A program made the position numbers and the translations under genes. Of a DNA stretch of 64,000 nucleotides, positions 37,458 to 47,256 are shown one piece after another. Source of the stretch: Pseudomonas kilonensis (GTDB lineage Bacteria > Pseudomonadota > Gammaproteobacteria > Pseudomonadales > Pseudomonadaceae); NCBI RefSeq assembly GCF_001269885.1, contig NZ_LHVH01000007.1:1-64000 (forward strand), in the 5' to 3' direction. The notes under the pieces were generated by a model. That model was not told the DNA's origin and ran no database searches. It saw only the letters and a list, made by a program, of their open reading frames with translations. How positions within the stretch are numbered: position 1 is the stretch's first letter; each line of letters starts with the position of its first letter.

Positions 37458-37592
37458 ATGTGGGAGCGAGCTCTGTGGGATCAGGTTTTGTGGGAGCAAG
37501 GCTTGCCCGCGATGAAAACGCCGCGGTCTCTCGAGGACCGCAGCGCCTGGATCGCGAGCAAGCTTTGCTCCCACAAAGCCGGCTCCCACAGG
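37458..37592. repeat. Compound REP element, copy B (85-bp core 37490-37574)
   Basis: Same element as at 20176-20260, with one base different in the loop of the central hairpin (TCTCGAG for TCTTGAG). Outside the core the flanking REP halves differ slightly and one extra partial unit is present at the left. Confidence 0.9.
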
Positions 37593-37602
37593 GATTGGAT
37601 TG

Positions 37603-37627
37603 CCAGGCACCCCTTGCAGGTGCCTGG
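37603..37627 (-). terminator. Hairpin after putA
   Basis: CCAGGCACC and GGTGCCTGG form a 9-bp stem with a seven-base loop, 12 bases past the putA stop. There is no run of T after it on the minus strand, so it may stabilise the mRNA end rather than terminate by itself. Confidence 0.5.
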
Positions 37628-37638
37628 TCTACAGCGGG

Positions 37639-40600
37639 TTAGCCGATAGTCATCAAGCTGGCGTTACCCCCCGCGGCCGCGGTGTTGACGCTCAAGGCTC
37701 GCTCGATCACCAGGCGCTCCAGCGCCACGCTGGTTTCGCCCTGGGACAGGCCATGGACCCCGACGATGGCGCCGGCGCGCTTGGCTACCTGCTGGCAAAC
37801 GCCGCGCAGCTGGTCTGAATCGCCGTGGTGCAGGACCGCGTCGAACAGCACCTCGTCCTTGTTCCAGTCGGCAACCCGTTGGATGCGTGCCTGAATCTCC
37901 TTCGGCAAGCGTGCGAACAACGCCTTGCTGGTGTCGGTTTCCGGCCACACGGCCGAGCCGCCCACAGCCAGTACGGCCGCCAGTTGCGTCAGCAGGTCGC
38001 CTTCCACGTCGGCCAGGCATAACACGTGCTCGCGCGGCAGGATGGCGTAGCTGTTGCGCTCGCCGGTCGGGCCGGTCAGGGTCCGGGTAATACCGCTTTG
38101 CGACTGGGCTGCGAACTGCACGCACAGGGCGCTCAGCTCGGCGAGCTTCTGGCTGTCGGCCCAGGCTTGCAGCGCGGTCAGCGGTTTGCTCATGGCGTCG
38201 CGCAAACGCAGGTCCGGCGCGGTGAGGGCATCACCACGGGCGAAGGATTGCTGGATCGCATCGGTAGGACGTGTCGACAGCAGGCGGTACAGGTACAGCG
38301 GACCGCCGGCCTTGGGACCGGTGCCCGACAGGCCTTCGCCACCAAACGGTTGTACACCGACCACGGCACCGACAATGTTGCGGTTCACGTAGACGTTGCC
38401 CGCATGCACATTGTCGATGACCTTGGCGATGGTCTCGTCGATGCGCGTGTGCACACCCAGGGTCAGGCCGTAGCCGGAAGCGTTGATCTGGTTGATCAAC
38501 TGATCCAGTTCCTTGCGCTTGTAGCGCACCACGTGCAACACCGGACCGAAGATCTCGCGTTGCAGTTCATCGAAGCTTTCCAGCTCGATCAGGGTCGGCA
38601 TCACAAAGGTGCCGCGCTTGCACTCGTCGCTGTCGGCGATTGCCATCTGGTACACGGTGCGACCTTTGTCGCGCATGGCCTGGATGTGCTTCTCGATGCC
38701 GGCCTTGGCTTCGGCGTCGATCACCGGGCCGATGTCCACGGACAGGCGCTCGGGGTTGCCGAGGCGCGATTCGGCCATGGCACCCTTGAGCATTTCGATG
38801 ACGCGGTCGGCGGAATCTTCCTGCAGGCACAGGACCCGCAGGGCCGAGCAACGCTGGCCGGCACTGTCGAAGGCCGACGACACCACGTCGATGACCACTT
38901 GTTCGGTCAGCGCCGAGGAGTCGACGATCATGGCGTTCTGGCCGCCGGTTTCGGCGATCAGCGGGATCGGCCGGCCCTGGTTGTCCAGGCGACCGGCGAT
39001 GTTGCGTTGCAGCAGGCGAGCGACTTCGGTGGAGCCGGTGAACATCACGCCTTTGACCCGCTCGTCACCCACCAGGCGGGCACCGACGGTTTCGCCGCGC
39101 CCCGGCAGCAGTTGCAGCACGCCTTCCGGAATGCCGGCTTCGAGCATCAGGCGCACCGCCTGGGCAGCCACCAATGGCGTCTGCTCGGCGGGTTTGGCCA
39201 ATACCGGGTTGCCGGCGGCCAGGGCAGCGGCGACCTGGCCGCTGAAAATCGCCAGCGGGAAGTTCCACGGGCTGATGCAGACCACCGGACCCAGTGGGCG
39301 GTGGGCATCGTTGGTGAAATCGTTGCGCGCCTGCACCGCGTAGTAGCGCAGGAAATCCACGGCTTCACGCACTTCGGCGATGGCGTTGGCGAAGGTCTTG
39401 CCGGCTTCGCGGGCCAGCAGGCCCATCAGCGGCTGGATCTCGCCTTCCATCAGGTCGGCGGCACGCTCGAGGATCGCGGCGCGCTCGGCTGGCGGCGTTG
39501 CCTGCCAGATCGGTGCGGCGTTGAGGGCGCATTGAATGGCGTTGTCGACGTCGGCAACCGTGGCTTCCTGCACATGGCCGACCACGTCGCGGTGATCGGA
39601 GGGGTTCAGTACCGCTGCCGGGGTTTCTTCGCTGGCAGCACAGCCGAGCATCGGCACGGCTTTCCAATCGTTATGGGCAGTGGCAAGCAGGGCGCAGGAC
39701 AGCGACGCCAAACGATGCTCGTTGGCCAGGTCGATGCCGCTGGAGTTGGCGCGGTCGCTGCCATACAGGTCGCGCGGCAGTGGGATGCGCGGGTGCGGCA
39801 GGCCGAAACCGCCTTCCAGCGTCGCCATCTGCTCGATGCTGGCCACTGGATCGGCCACCAGCTCCTGAATCGAAATGGACTGGTCAGCGATACGGTTGAC
39901 GAACGACGTGTTCGCGCCGTTTTCCAGCAGGCGACGTACCAGGTAGGCCAGCAGTGTTTCGTGGGTGCCGACCGGTGCGTACACACGGCACGGACGGTTC
40001 AGCTTGCCTTCGGAAACCTTGCCTACAACCTGTTCGTACAGCGGTTCACCCATGCCGTGCAGGCACTGGAATTCGTACTGGCCCGGGTAATAGTTCTGGC
40101 CGGCGATGTGGTAGATGGCTGCCAGGGTATGGGCGTTGTGCGTGGCGAACTGCGGGTAGATGACTTCCGGCACCGACAGCAGCTTGCGCGCGCAAGCGAT
40201 GTAGGACACGTCGGTGTACACCTTGCGGGTATAGACCGGATAGCCTTCCAGGCCTTCGACCTGGGCGCGCTTGATCTCGCTGTCCCAGTACGCGCCTTTG
40301 ACCAGGCGAATCATCAGGCGGTGGCGGCTGCGGCGGGCCAGGTCGATGACGTAGTCGATCACATACGGGCAGCGCTTCTGGTAGGCCTGGATCACGAAGC
40401 CGATGCCGTTCCAGCCGGTCAGTTGCGGCTCGAAGCACAGGCGCTCCAGCAGATCCAGCGACAGTTCGAGGCGGTCGGCTTCCTCGGCGTCGATATTCAG
40501 GCCGATGTCGTATTGCTTGGCCAGCAGGGTCAGCGACAGCAGGCGCGGGTACAGCTCTTCCATGACGCGCTCGTACTGGGCGCGGCTGTAACGCGGGTGC

Positions 40601-41592
40601 AGGGCGGAGAGCTTGATGGAAATGCCCGGGCCTTCATAAATCCCACGGCCATGGGACGCTTTGCCGATCGAATGGATGGCTTGTTCGTACGAGGCCAGGT
40701 ACTTCTGCGCATCGTGTTCGGTGAGTGCGGCTTCACCCAGCATGTCGTAGGAATAACGGAAGCCCTTGGCTTCGAACTTGCTGGCGTTGGCCAGGGCTTC
40801 GGCGATGGTTTCGCCGGTGACGAACTGTTCGCCCATCAGGCGCATGGCCATGTCGACGCCCTTGCGGATCATCGGCTCGCCGCTCTTGCCGATGATGCGG
40901 CTCAGGGAGGAGGTCAGGCCCGCTTCGTTATGGGTGGCGACCAGCTTGCCGGTCAGCAGCAGGCCCCAGGTGGCGGCGTTGACGAACAGCGACGGGCTGT
41001 TGCCCAAGTGTGGCTGCCAGTTGCCGGTGCTGATCTTGTCGCGGATCAGCGCATCACGGGTGCCTTTGTCCGGAATGCGCAGCAGCGCCTCGGCCAGGCA
41101 CATCAGCGCCACGCCTTCCTGGGACGACAGGGAAAATTCCTGCAGCAAGCCCTGAACGATACCGGCACGGCCGCCGGCACTTTTCTGGTTGCGCAGTTTT
41201 TCCGCAATGGAGGCGGCCAACTTGTTGGTGGCTTCGGCCATTTGCGCCGGCAGGCGGGCCTGCTCGATCAGCATCGGCACCACTTCCGGCTCAGGGCGAC
41301 GGTAAGCGGCGGTGATGGAGGCGCGCAGGACCGATTGCGGCAGGATGCTCTCGGCAAATTCGAGGAAGCATTGGTGAGCATGGTCGACCTGCACATCGCC
41401 AGCATCGTCGCTGTCGGTGCGAGGTGAACCGTTCAGCTCGGTCAGGGTTGCACCACCCTCGAGTTTTTCCAGGTAATTGAAAATTGCCTGCTTGATCAGC
41501 CAGTGCGGCGTGCGATCAATCGAGGTTGCGGCCGCCTTGAGGCGTTCGCGGGTCGGGTCATCAAGTTTGACCCCAAGGGTGGTGGTAGCCAT
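37639..41592 (-). CDS. putA: Trifunctional proline dehydrogenase / P5C dehydrogenase / repressor PutA
   Basis: A 1317-residue PutA. Residues 1-47 are a ribbon-helix-helix DNA-binding domain (MATTTLGVKLDDPTRERLK...). A proline dehydrogenase barrel follows (about 190-570, with RLVKGAYWDSEIKRAQVEG), then the P5C dehydrogenase (about 640-1130) with the nucleophile region SAGQRCSALRVLCLQED and PWNFPLAIFSGQVAAAL, and a C-terminal domain that covers the tunnel. It turns proline into glutamate at the membrane and represses the put genes when free. It is divergent from putP, with likely PutA sites between them. The start has GAGGAT upstream. Confidence 0.97.
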   Translation of the reverse strand: MATTTLGVKLDDPTRERLKAAATSIDRTPHWLIKQAIFNYLEKLEGGATLTELNGSPRTDSDDAGDVQVDHAHQCFLEFAESILPQSVLRASITAAYRRPEPEVVPMLIEQARLPAQMAEATNKLAASIAEKLRNQKSAGGRAGIVQGLLQEFSLSSQEGVALMCLAEALLRIPDKGTRDALIRDKISTGNWQPHLGNSPSLFVNAATWGLLLTGKLVATHNEAGLTSSLSRIIGKSGEPMIRKGVDMAMRLMGEQFVTGETIAEALANASKFEAKGFRYSYDMLGEAALTEHDAQKYLASYEQAIHSIGKASHGRGIYEGPGISIKLSALHPRYSRAQYERVMEELYPRLLSLTLLAKQYDIGLNIDAEEADRLELSLDLLERLCFEPQLTGWNGIGFVIQAYQKRCPYVIDYVIDLARRSRHRLMIRLVKGAYWDSEIKRAQVEGLEGYPVYTRKVYTDVSYIACARKLLSVPEVIYPQFATHNAHTLAAIYHIAGQNYYPGQYEFQCLHGMGEPLYEQVVGKVSEGKLNRPCRVYAPVGTHETLLAYLVRRLLENGANTSFVNRIADQSISIQELVADPVASIEQMATLEGGFGLPHPRIPLPRDLYGSDRANSSGIDLANEHRLASLSCALLATAHNDWKAVPMLGCAASEETPAAVLNPSDHRDVVGHVQEATVADVDNAIQCALNAAPIWQATPPAERAAILERAADLMEGEIQPLMGLLAREAGKTFANAIAEVREAVDFLRYYAVQARNDFTNDAHRPLGPVVCISPWNFPLAIFSGQVAAALAAGNPVLAKPAEQTPLVAAQAVRLMLEAGIPEGVLQLLPGRGETVGARLVGDERVKGVMFTGSTEVARLLQRNIAGRLDNQGRPIPLIAETGGQNAMIVDSSALTEQVVIDVVSSAFDSAGQRCSALRVLCLQEDSADRVIEMLKGAMAESRLGNPERLSVDIGPVIDAEAKAGIEKHIQAMRDKGRTVYQMAIADSDECKRGTFVMPTLIELESFDELQREIFGPVLHVVRYKRKELDQLINQINASGYGLTLGVHTRIDETIAKVIDNVHAGNVYVNRNIVGAVVGVQPFGGEGLSGTGPKAGGPLYLYRLLSTRPTDAIQQSFARGDALTAPDLRLRDAMSKPLTALQAWADSQKLAELSALCVQFAAQSQSGITRTLTGPTGERNSYAILPREHVLCLADVEGDLLTQLAAVLAVGGSAVWPETDTSKALFARLPKEIQARIQRVADWNKDEVLFDAVLHHGDSDQLRGVCQQVAKRAGAIVGVHGLSQGETSVALERLVIERALSVNTAAAGGNASLMTIG

Positions 41593-41665
41593 ATTTTTAT
41601 CCTCATGTTTACCACGTATGGCGTGGCATCAGCTGGCGGCAAGATTAGCTGCGGGATGATTGAGG

Positions 41666-41905
41666 TGCAACCGGGTGCAACCCTTTTTTTCTCGAAATGA
41701 CAGGCAGCTCATCCGGAAGCAAATGTTGCCCGGCTGATCCTGCACCGGCTTAGTGCTTTGGCTTCTAGCTGAGTGCTAGGAACTGCACTAAAAGGGAGCA
41801 AAAAACACAGAATTTGCGATAAAACCGATCAGGTGCAACTTATTCGAGCGAAACTGGTTGCACCTTATTTGATTTGTTGAATAGCATTCGCGGCCAAGGT
41901 GCAAC
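41666..41905. promoter_or_regulatory. put control region with five TGCAAC/GTTGCA sites
   Basis: The 463-base gap between putA and putP holds TGCAAC at 41666-41671, 41676-41681, 41834-41839 and 41900-41905, and GTTGCA at 41857-41862; several are extended as AGGTGCAAC. E. coli PutA binds GTTGCA operators, and PutA here keeps the ribbon-helix-helix, so autogenous repression of both genes is likely. I saw no gene in this gap. Confidence 0.7.
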
Positions 41906-42055
41906 CGGCTTCAACGTCGAGGGGCATCGGCTGATGGCTTTCCTGGGGAAACATCAGTCATAAATTCGCGGGACTGCAAATCGTCGCTATAACGTCCGTG
42001 TTGTCGACGCTTTCAACTGCCACCGCACCATAAAAACAAAGCCAGGGCGTAACTC

Positions 42056-43540
42056 ATGAGTGTTAGTAATCCCACCTTGATCACTTTCGTGATCTATATC
42101 GCAGCCATGGTCCTGATCGGTCTGATGGCTTACCGCTCCACCAACAACCTTTCCGATTACATCCTGGGCGGTCGCAGCCTGGGCAGCGTGGTAACGGCAT
42201 TGTCCGCCGGTGCTTCGGACATGAGCGGCTGGTTGTTGATGGGCTTGCCGGGTGCCATCTACATGTCCGGCCTGTCGGAAAGCTGGATCGCCATCGGCCT
42301 GATCGTCGGTGCCTACCTCAACTGGCTGTTCGTGGCCGGTCGCCTGCGGGTGCAGACCGAGCACAACGGTGACGCACTGACGCTGCCGGACTACTTCTCC
42401 AGCCGTTTCGAAGACAAGAGCGGCCTGCTGCGGATTATCTCGGCGGTGGTCATCCTGGTGTTCTTCACCATTTATTGCGCTTCCGGCATCGTGGCCGGTG
42501 CCCGTCTGTTCGAAAGCACCTTCGGCATGTCCTACGAGACCGCGCTGTGGGCCGGTGCTGCAGCGACCATCGCCTACACCTTTGTCGGTGGTTTCCTGGC
42601 CGTGAGCTGGACCGACACCGTGCAAGCCACCCTGATGATCTTCGCGCTGATCCTCACGCCGATCATCGTGCTGCTGGCTACCGGTGGTGTGGACACCACG
42701 TTCCTGGCTATTGAAGCGAAAGATCCTTCGTCCTTCGACATGCTGAAAAACACCACCTTCATCGGCATCATCTCGCTGATGGGCTGGGGCCTGGGCTACT
42801 TCGGCCAACCGCACATCCTGGCGCGCTTCATGGCGGCGGATTCGGTCAAGTCGATCGCCAATGCCCGTCGCATTTCCATGACCTGGATGATCCTGTGCCT
42901 GGGCGGCACCGTGGCCGTGGGCTTCTTCGGTATCGCTTACTTCTCGGCGCACCCTGACGTGGCCGGGCCAGTGACCGAGAACCCTGAGCGCGTGTTCATC
43001 GAGTTGGCGAAGATCCTGTTCAACCCGTGGGTGGCGGGTGTGTTGCTGTCGGCCATCCTGGCGGCGGTGATGAGTACCCTGAGCTGCCAGTTGCTGGTGT
43101 GCTCCAGTGCCCTGACCGAAGACTTCTACAAGACCTTCCTGCGCAAGAGCGCTTCCCAGCTGGAACTGGTCTGGGTCGGCCGTGCCATGGTGCTGCTGGT
43201 GGCCTTGGTCGCCATCGCCCTGGCCGCCAATCCGGAAAACCGCGTACTGGGCCTGGTGAGCTACGCCTGGGCCGGTTTTGGTGCCGCCTTCGGCCCGGTT
43301 GTGTTGATCTCGGTGATCTGGAAAGGCATGACCCGCAACGGCGCGCTGGCCGGCATCCTGGTGGGGGCGATTACCGTCATCGTCTGGAAGCACTTCGAGC
43401 TGCTGGGCCTGTACGAAATCATCCCTGGCTTCATTTTTGCCAGCCTGGCTATCTACCTGGTCAGCAAGACGGGCTCGCCTACCGCCGGTATGGTGCAGCG
43501 CTTCGAAGCAGCCGAGAAAGATTTCCGTCTGAATCAGTAA
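42056..43540 (+). CDS. putP: Sodium/proline symporter PutP
   Basis: A 494-residue member of the sodium:solute symporter family with about 13 membrane helices. Typical stretches are SDYILGGRSLGSVVTALSAG, ASDMSGWLLMGLPGAIYMSG and GWGLGYFGQPHILARFMAA, which carry Na+ and proline contacts in the E. coli protein. It imports proline for use by PutA. Length matches E. coli PutP. A strong terminator follows. Confidence 0.96.
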   Translation: MSVSNPTLITFVIYIAAMVLIGLMAYRSTNNLSDYILGGRSLGSVVTALSAGASDMSGWLLMGLPGAIYMSGLSESWIAIGLIVGAYLNWLFVAGRLRVQTEHNGDALTLPDYFSSRFEDKSGLLRIISAVVILVFFTIYCASGIVAGARLFESTFGMSYETALWAGAAATIAYTFVGGFLAVSWTDTVQATLMIFALILTPIIVLLATGGVDTTFLAIEAKDPSSFDMLKNTTFIGIISLMGWGLGYFGQPHILARFMAADSVKSIANARRISMTWMILCLGGTVAVGFFGIAYFSAHPDVAGPVTENPERVFIELAKILFNPWVAGVLLSAILAAVMSTLSCQLLVCSSALTEDFYKTFLRKSASQLELVWVGRAMVLLVALVAIALAANPENRVLGLVSYAWAGFGAAFGPVVLISVIWKGMTRNGALAGILVGAITVIVWKHFELLGLYEIIPGFIFASLAIYLVSKTGSPTAGMVQRFEAAEKDFRLNQ

Positions 43541-43587
43541 GACCTTCAGCGCGGCCTCGATGGCTCGCAGGAGGGTTTGCATGAAAA

Positions 43588-43621
43588 ACGGCCCGTCTCC
43601 AATGGAGGCGGGCCGTTTTTT
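43588..43621. terminator. Bidirectional rho-independent terminator
   Basis: AAAACGGCCCG...CGGGCCGTTTTTT forms a GC-rich stem with runs of A before and T after, between the convergent putP and DUF2165 genes. It should work on both strands. Confidence 0.9.
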
Positions 43622-43629
43622 CATGGCGC

Positions 43630-44124
43630 TCAGTCCGGATTGGCGTCAGGCTGGTTGAGAAAGATCAACACCCCCAAAATCGCCATATAGAACCTGAACG
43701 CAGCGTCCTGGCCATTCCAGATTTCTGATTGCCACATCAGGAACCACTCGCCACCGACCACCATGAAGCCAAAGAACCAGACGAAGAAACCCATCGTCAG
43801 GCCGGCAACGGCCCAGCGCTTGGCGCGGGCGAAAACAGCGGCCTCGGCTTGGCGTGCCAGCCACAGTTCCAGTGCGCCGTAGCCCAGCAACCCTGCCGTC
43901 ATCGCTTCGCCGAGAATAATCAGCCAATAGGCCCCGTGCCACATCCACGGTTGATCGATGGCCCGATACCGGGCGGCGTTGTCGGGAAAGGTGGTATCCA
44001 TACTCAGTACGTGATGGACGAAATTGAAGTTGGAGCTGTAGTCCGTGACGTTATTGAACACGGTCAGGAAGGCGAATGCGGCAAGCGCCAGGGTCATTGC
44101 GATTTTTGCGTAACGTGTCGTCAT
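43630..44124 (-). CDS. DUF2165 family small membrane protein
   Basis: A 164-residue integral membrane protein with four hydrophobic helices, matching the DUF2165 family (FLTVFNNVTDYSSNFNFVHHVLSMDTTF, then WYWLI-like helix 2 and MGFFVWFFGFMVVGGEWFLMWQS). No function is known. The start MTTRYAKIAM has AAGGA eight bases upstream; two earlier ATGs would add three or twelve residues. It lies alone between the put genes and the type VI island. Confidence 0.8.
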   Translation of the reverse strand: MTTRYAKIAMTLALAAFAFLTVFNNVTDYSSNFNFVHHVLSMDTTFPDNAARYRAIDQPWMWHGAYWLIILGEAMTAGLLGYGALELWLARQAEAAVFARAKRWAVAGLTMGFFVWFFGFMVVGGEWFLMWQSEIWNGQDAAFRFYMAILGVLIFLNQPDANPD

Positions 44125-44392
44125 GCCGTGCATCCTTTGCTTTTTTTGCGACCAGCACACGTTATCACGGCTGTTACGGCGCCGAGATCCGTCGTGTTGC
44201 AGGAAACGGCTGATTCATTTGTGGGATGGTTGCGGTTGGCCGCGATGCCACGAATGTCTATCGGAAAATGCATCACGTCTTGCCGCTTTTAGCTCATTGG
44301 TTGTAAGGCAAATCTGTTTTTCCTGACCTCCAATCCACTCCCCCTATCGCTCGTGCAGAATCGCCCGCCTCCACTCAGCAGAGGCACATTGG

Positions 44393-46447
44393 ATGTTCCC
44401 GCCTGCCAACCAACCGCGTTTCACGCTGACGCTCGACAGCGAGCCGAATGAACTCAAGGTGCTCGAGTTCAAGGGCAAGGAAGCCATCAGCCAGCCCTAT
44501 CGCTTTGATCTGGAACTGGTCAGCGAGCGGTCTGACCTGGCGCTGGAAGAGCTCCTGCATCGCCAGGCATTTCTGGGGTTCGAAGATTGGGGCCGTGGCG
44601 TACACGGCCAGGTCTATAGCGTGGCCCAGGGGGATTCGGGCAAGCGCCTGACCCGTTACCAGGTCAGCCTGGTGCCCCGCCTGGCCTACCTGCGTCATCG
44701 CATCAACCAGCGGATTTTCCAGCACCTGAGCGTGCCCGATATCGTCGCCCGGGTGTTGAAGGAACACGGGATCCTGGCGGATGCCTGCCAGTTCACGCTG
44801 GGCGGGCAATACCCCGAGCGTGAATATTGTGTGCAGTATGGCGAAAGCGACCTGGCCTTCATCGAGCGGATTTGCGCCGAAGTCGGTATCCATTATCACT
44901 TCAGGCATCGCCCTGACGGCCATCTGCTGGTGTTCGGTGACGACCAGACGGTGTTTCACCGCCTGCCTGAGTCGACGCTATACCTGCCGGACAGCGGCAT
45001 GGCCGCCGACGAGCCGGCCATCAAGCGCCTGGCGGTGCGGCTGCAGACCCGTACCACTGCCGTGACGTTGCGCGATTACGACTTCCGCAGGCCCGGTTTG
45101 TTACTGCAAACCCAACTCGACAATCGACAGCGCCCGGTGCTCGAGGACTATCACTATCCCGGTGGTTTCTGCGCCCGTGACGACGGCAAGTATCTGACCC
45201 GACGCGCCCTTGAGCGCCACGGCGCCGACCACTGCGTGGCAGAGGGCGGCAGCAATGAAAGCGCCCTGGTCAGCGGACATTTCATGCGTATCAAGGAACA
45301 TCCCCGAGAGCCGTGGAATGATCTCTGGCTCCTGACGCAGGTCGACCATCATGGCCGTCAACCGCAGGTGCTGGAAGAAACAGCCGCCGGCCCGGATGAG
45401 TTCCAGGGCTACAAAAATACCTTTCTTGCCACGCCATGGGACGTGTTCTTTCGGCCACCTTTGCATCACGAAAAGCCCCGCGCCCATGGTTATCAGTCGG
45501 CGGTGGTGACTGGGCCGGTGGACAGCGAGATCCATTGCGATGAATTCGGGCGGGTCAAGGTGCAACTGGTCTGGGATCGCGACGGTCAATGCGACGAGCA
45601 TTCCAGCTGCTGGCTGCGCGTGGCCTCCGGTTGGGCCCATGATCGCTATGGCGCAGTGATGATTCCCCGGGTCGGCATGGAAGTCCTGGTGGGGTTCATC
45701 GATGGTGATGTGGACAAGCCGTTGGTGGTGGGGTGCCTGCCCAATGGCGCCAACCCGGTGCCGCTGGACCTGCCTGCGGACAAGACCCGCAGCGTGTTGC
45801 GCAGCCAGAGCAGCCCCGGCGGGGCGGGCTACAACGAATTGCGCATCGAGGATCGCAAGGGCGCCGAGGAGATCTACCTGCGGGCCCAGCGCAACTGGAC
45901 CCAGCATGTGCTGCATGACCAGCGGGTGCAGGTCGATAACGAGCGCAGCATCGTTGTCGCCGGTACGGCACGGCACGAGCTCAAGGCCGATGAGCAGCGC
46001 CTGACCCACGGTCAACGCCGGGCAGAAGTGCGGCAGGACGATCATCTGCTGGTGAGCGGCGAGCGGCATATTCGTGTCACCAGCCAGGTCCTGAATGCCA
46101 GCCAGCAGTTTCATGTCAGCGCCGGCCAGCAGGTAGTCTTGGACGGGGGCACGAGCGTGACCCTTCAGGCCGGCGGCCATTGGATCAACATCGGCGCCGG
46201 GGGGATTTCCAGCAGCGTACCCATCGAGGTCGGTGGGGCGCCGATGGCGGTCATGAGCGCGGCATCCGGCTCTCCAGGCCGCGCCGAGAAGCTGGTCGCT
46301 GCGGCGGCGCCTGCGCTTTCCCTTGCGCAGATCCTCAGTTTCCAAGGTTCGGCGCCGTTCTGTGAGGAGTGTGAGCGTTGCAGGAATGGCGCCTGTGCAG
46401 CGCCGCCGGTCTTTCACAAACCTGTCGATGTCCGGGGGCGTCCATGA
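44393..46447 (+). CDS. vgrG: Type VI secretion tip protein VgrG (TssI)
   Basis: A 684-residue spike protein: gp27-like base (residues about 10-370), gp5-like OB fold starting near ATGPVDSEIHCDEFGRVKVQL, and a beta-helix needle to about residue 615 with WINIGAGGISS near its end. The last 65 residues are an Ala-rich linker and a Cys cluster at 657, 660, 663 and 668 (CEECERCRNGAC), not a recognised effector domain. It forms the tip of the type VI tube. No other T6SS structural gene is in the window, so this is a satellite vgrG locus. Confidence 0.92.
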   Translation: MFPPANQPRFTLTLDSEPNELKVLEFKGKEAISQPYRFDLELVSERSDLALEELLHRQAFLGFEDWGRGVHGQVYSVAQGDSGKRLTRYQVSLVPRLAYLRHRINQRIFQHLSVPDIVARVLKEHGILADACQFTLGGQYPEREYCVQYGESDLAFIERICAEVGIHYHFRHRPDGHLLVFGDDQTVFHRLPESTLYLPDSGMAADEPAIKRLAVRLQTRTTAVTLRDYDFRRPGLLLQTQLDNRQRPVLEDYHYPGGFCARDDGKYLTRRALERHGADHCVAEGGSNESALVSGHFMRIKEHPREPWNDLWLLTQVDHHGRQPQVLEETAAGPDEFQGYKNTFLATPWDVFFRPPLHHEKPRAHGYQSAVVTGPVDSEIHCDEFGRVKVQLVWDRDGQCDEHSSCWLRVASGWAHDRYGAVMIPRVGMEVLVGFIDGDVDKPLVVGCLPNGANPVPLDLPADKTRSVLRSQSSPGGAGYNELRIEDRKGAEEIYLRAQRNWTQHVLHDQRVQVDNERSIVVAGTARHELKADEQRLTHGQRRAEVRQDDHLLVSGERHIRVTSQVLNASQQFHVSAGQQVVLDGGTSVTLQAGGHWINIGAGGISSSVPIEVGGAPMAVMSAASGSPGRAEKLVAAAAPALSLAQILSFQGSAPFCEECERCRNGACAAPPVFHKPVDVRGRP

Positions 46448-47175
46448 ACAGCGATCAATCTCCTCGCGCCTGGCTTGAGGAGCACCCCTTGCAGGCCTCC
46501 GAGCAACTTTTCGCCATTTTCAGCAGTGCCAGTCACGCCGGGGCGTTGTCGGCCTGGAGGCGTTCGATGACCTCGGCAGCCAGCCCGATCTGGGCCGATA
46601 CGCCGTACGCCGAGTGGGAAGCGGTCATGCCTTATGTAGGTCTGGTCAGCGCAGACAGTGGGTTTCTTGATTGGATCGCCGCCACCGATTCCGTCGATTG
46701 GGGTTGGCTGGCGGTTTCGTGCGTGAGCCAGGAAATCCTTGTCGAACACTTGCGCGGGCTCACGCAGGTGTTGTTGCCCGGTGGCAAGCCGGTCTTCCTG
46801 CGTTTTTGGGATGGGCGCTTTGTGCGGCCGATCCTGCAATCGACGGCGGTGGAGGCCGGGCAACTCTTGCCGGTCATCAAGCGCTGTCTGATCAATGGGC
46901 AATCCCTTGAGGTCGTGGGAAATGCCCAGCGGCCGGCCCAGGCTTTTCCCTGGTGGCAAGTACCCGTCGCACTGTTGGACGCAATGGCCGAGGTTCCGAC
47001 GGACTGTCTGCTGGACAACGTGCTCACTTGGCTGGGTGAAGAGCATCCGCATGTGTTCGAGCGGGTCGACGGCAGCGTCTTGCGCTGCAAGATTGCCCGC
47101 TTTCTTGAGCGATCGGAGCCGGTTGAGGCGCAAAAGGCGCCATTGCAGGCGTATTTGCTGCGAGAGCTGGGCTGA
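46444..47175 (+). CDS. DUF4123 type VI effector adaptor
   Basis: A 243-residue protein of the DUF4123 (Tap/TEC) family, which loads effectors onto the cognate VgrG: FAIFSSASHAGALSAW at the start, PYVGLVSADSGFLDWIA in the core and GLTQVLLPGGKPVFLRFWDGRFVRPIL as the conserved family segment. It overlaps vgrG by four bases (ATGA). The effector gene that normally follows is missing; rlmJ begins 82 bases downstream. Confidence 0.85.
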   Translation: MNSDQSPRAWLEEHPLQASEQLFAIFSSASHAGALSAWRRSMTSAASPIWADTPYAEWEAVMPYVGLVSADSGFLDWIAATDSVDWGWLAVSCVSQEILVEHLRGLTQVLLPGGKPVFLRFWDGRFVRPILQSTAVEAGQLLPVIKRCLINGQSLEVVGNAQRPAQAFPWWQVPVALLDAMAEVPTDCLLDNVLTWLGEEHPHVFERVDGSVLRCKIARFLERSEPVEAQKAPLQAYLLRELG

Positions 47176-47256
47176 GGCTGGCCTGTCCGCTGGGCTGCGA
47201 ACCCCTGACGTCCGACGCGCTTCAAGGTAAACTCGTCGCCCTTCGCAGGAGCCGCC

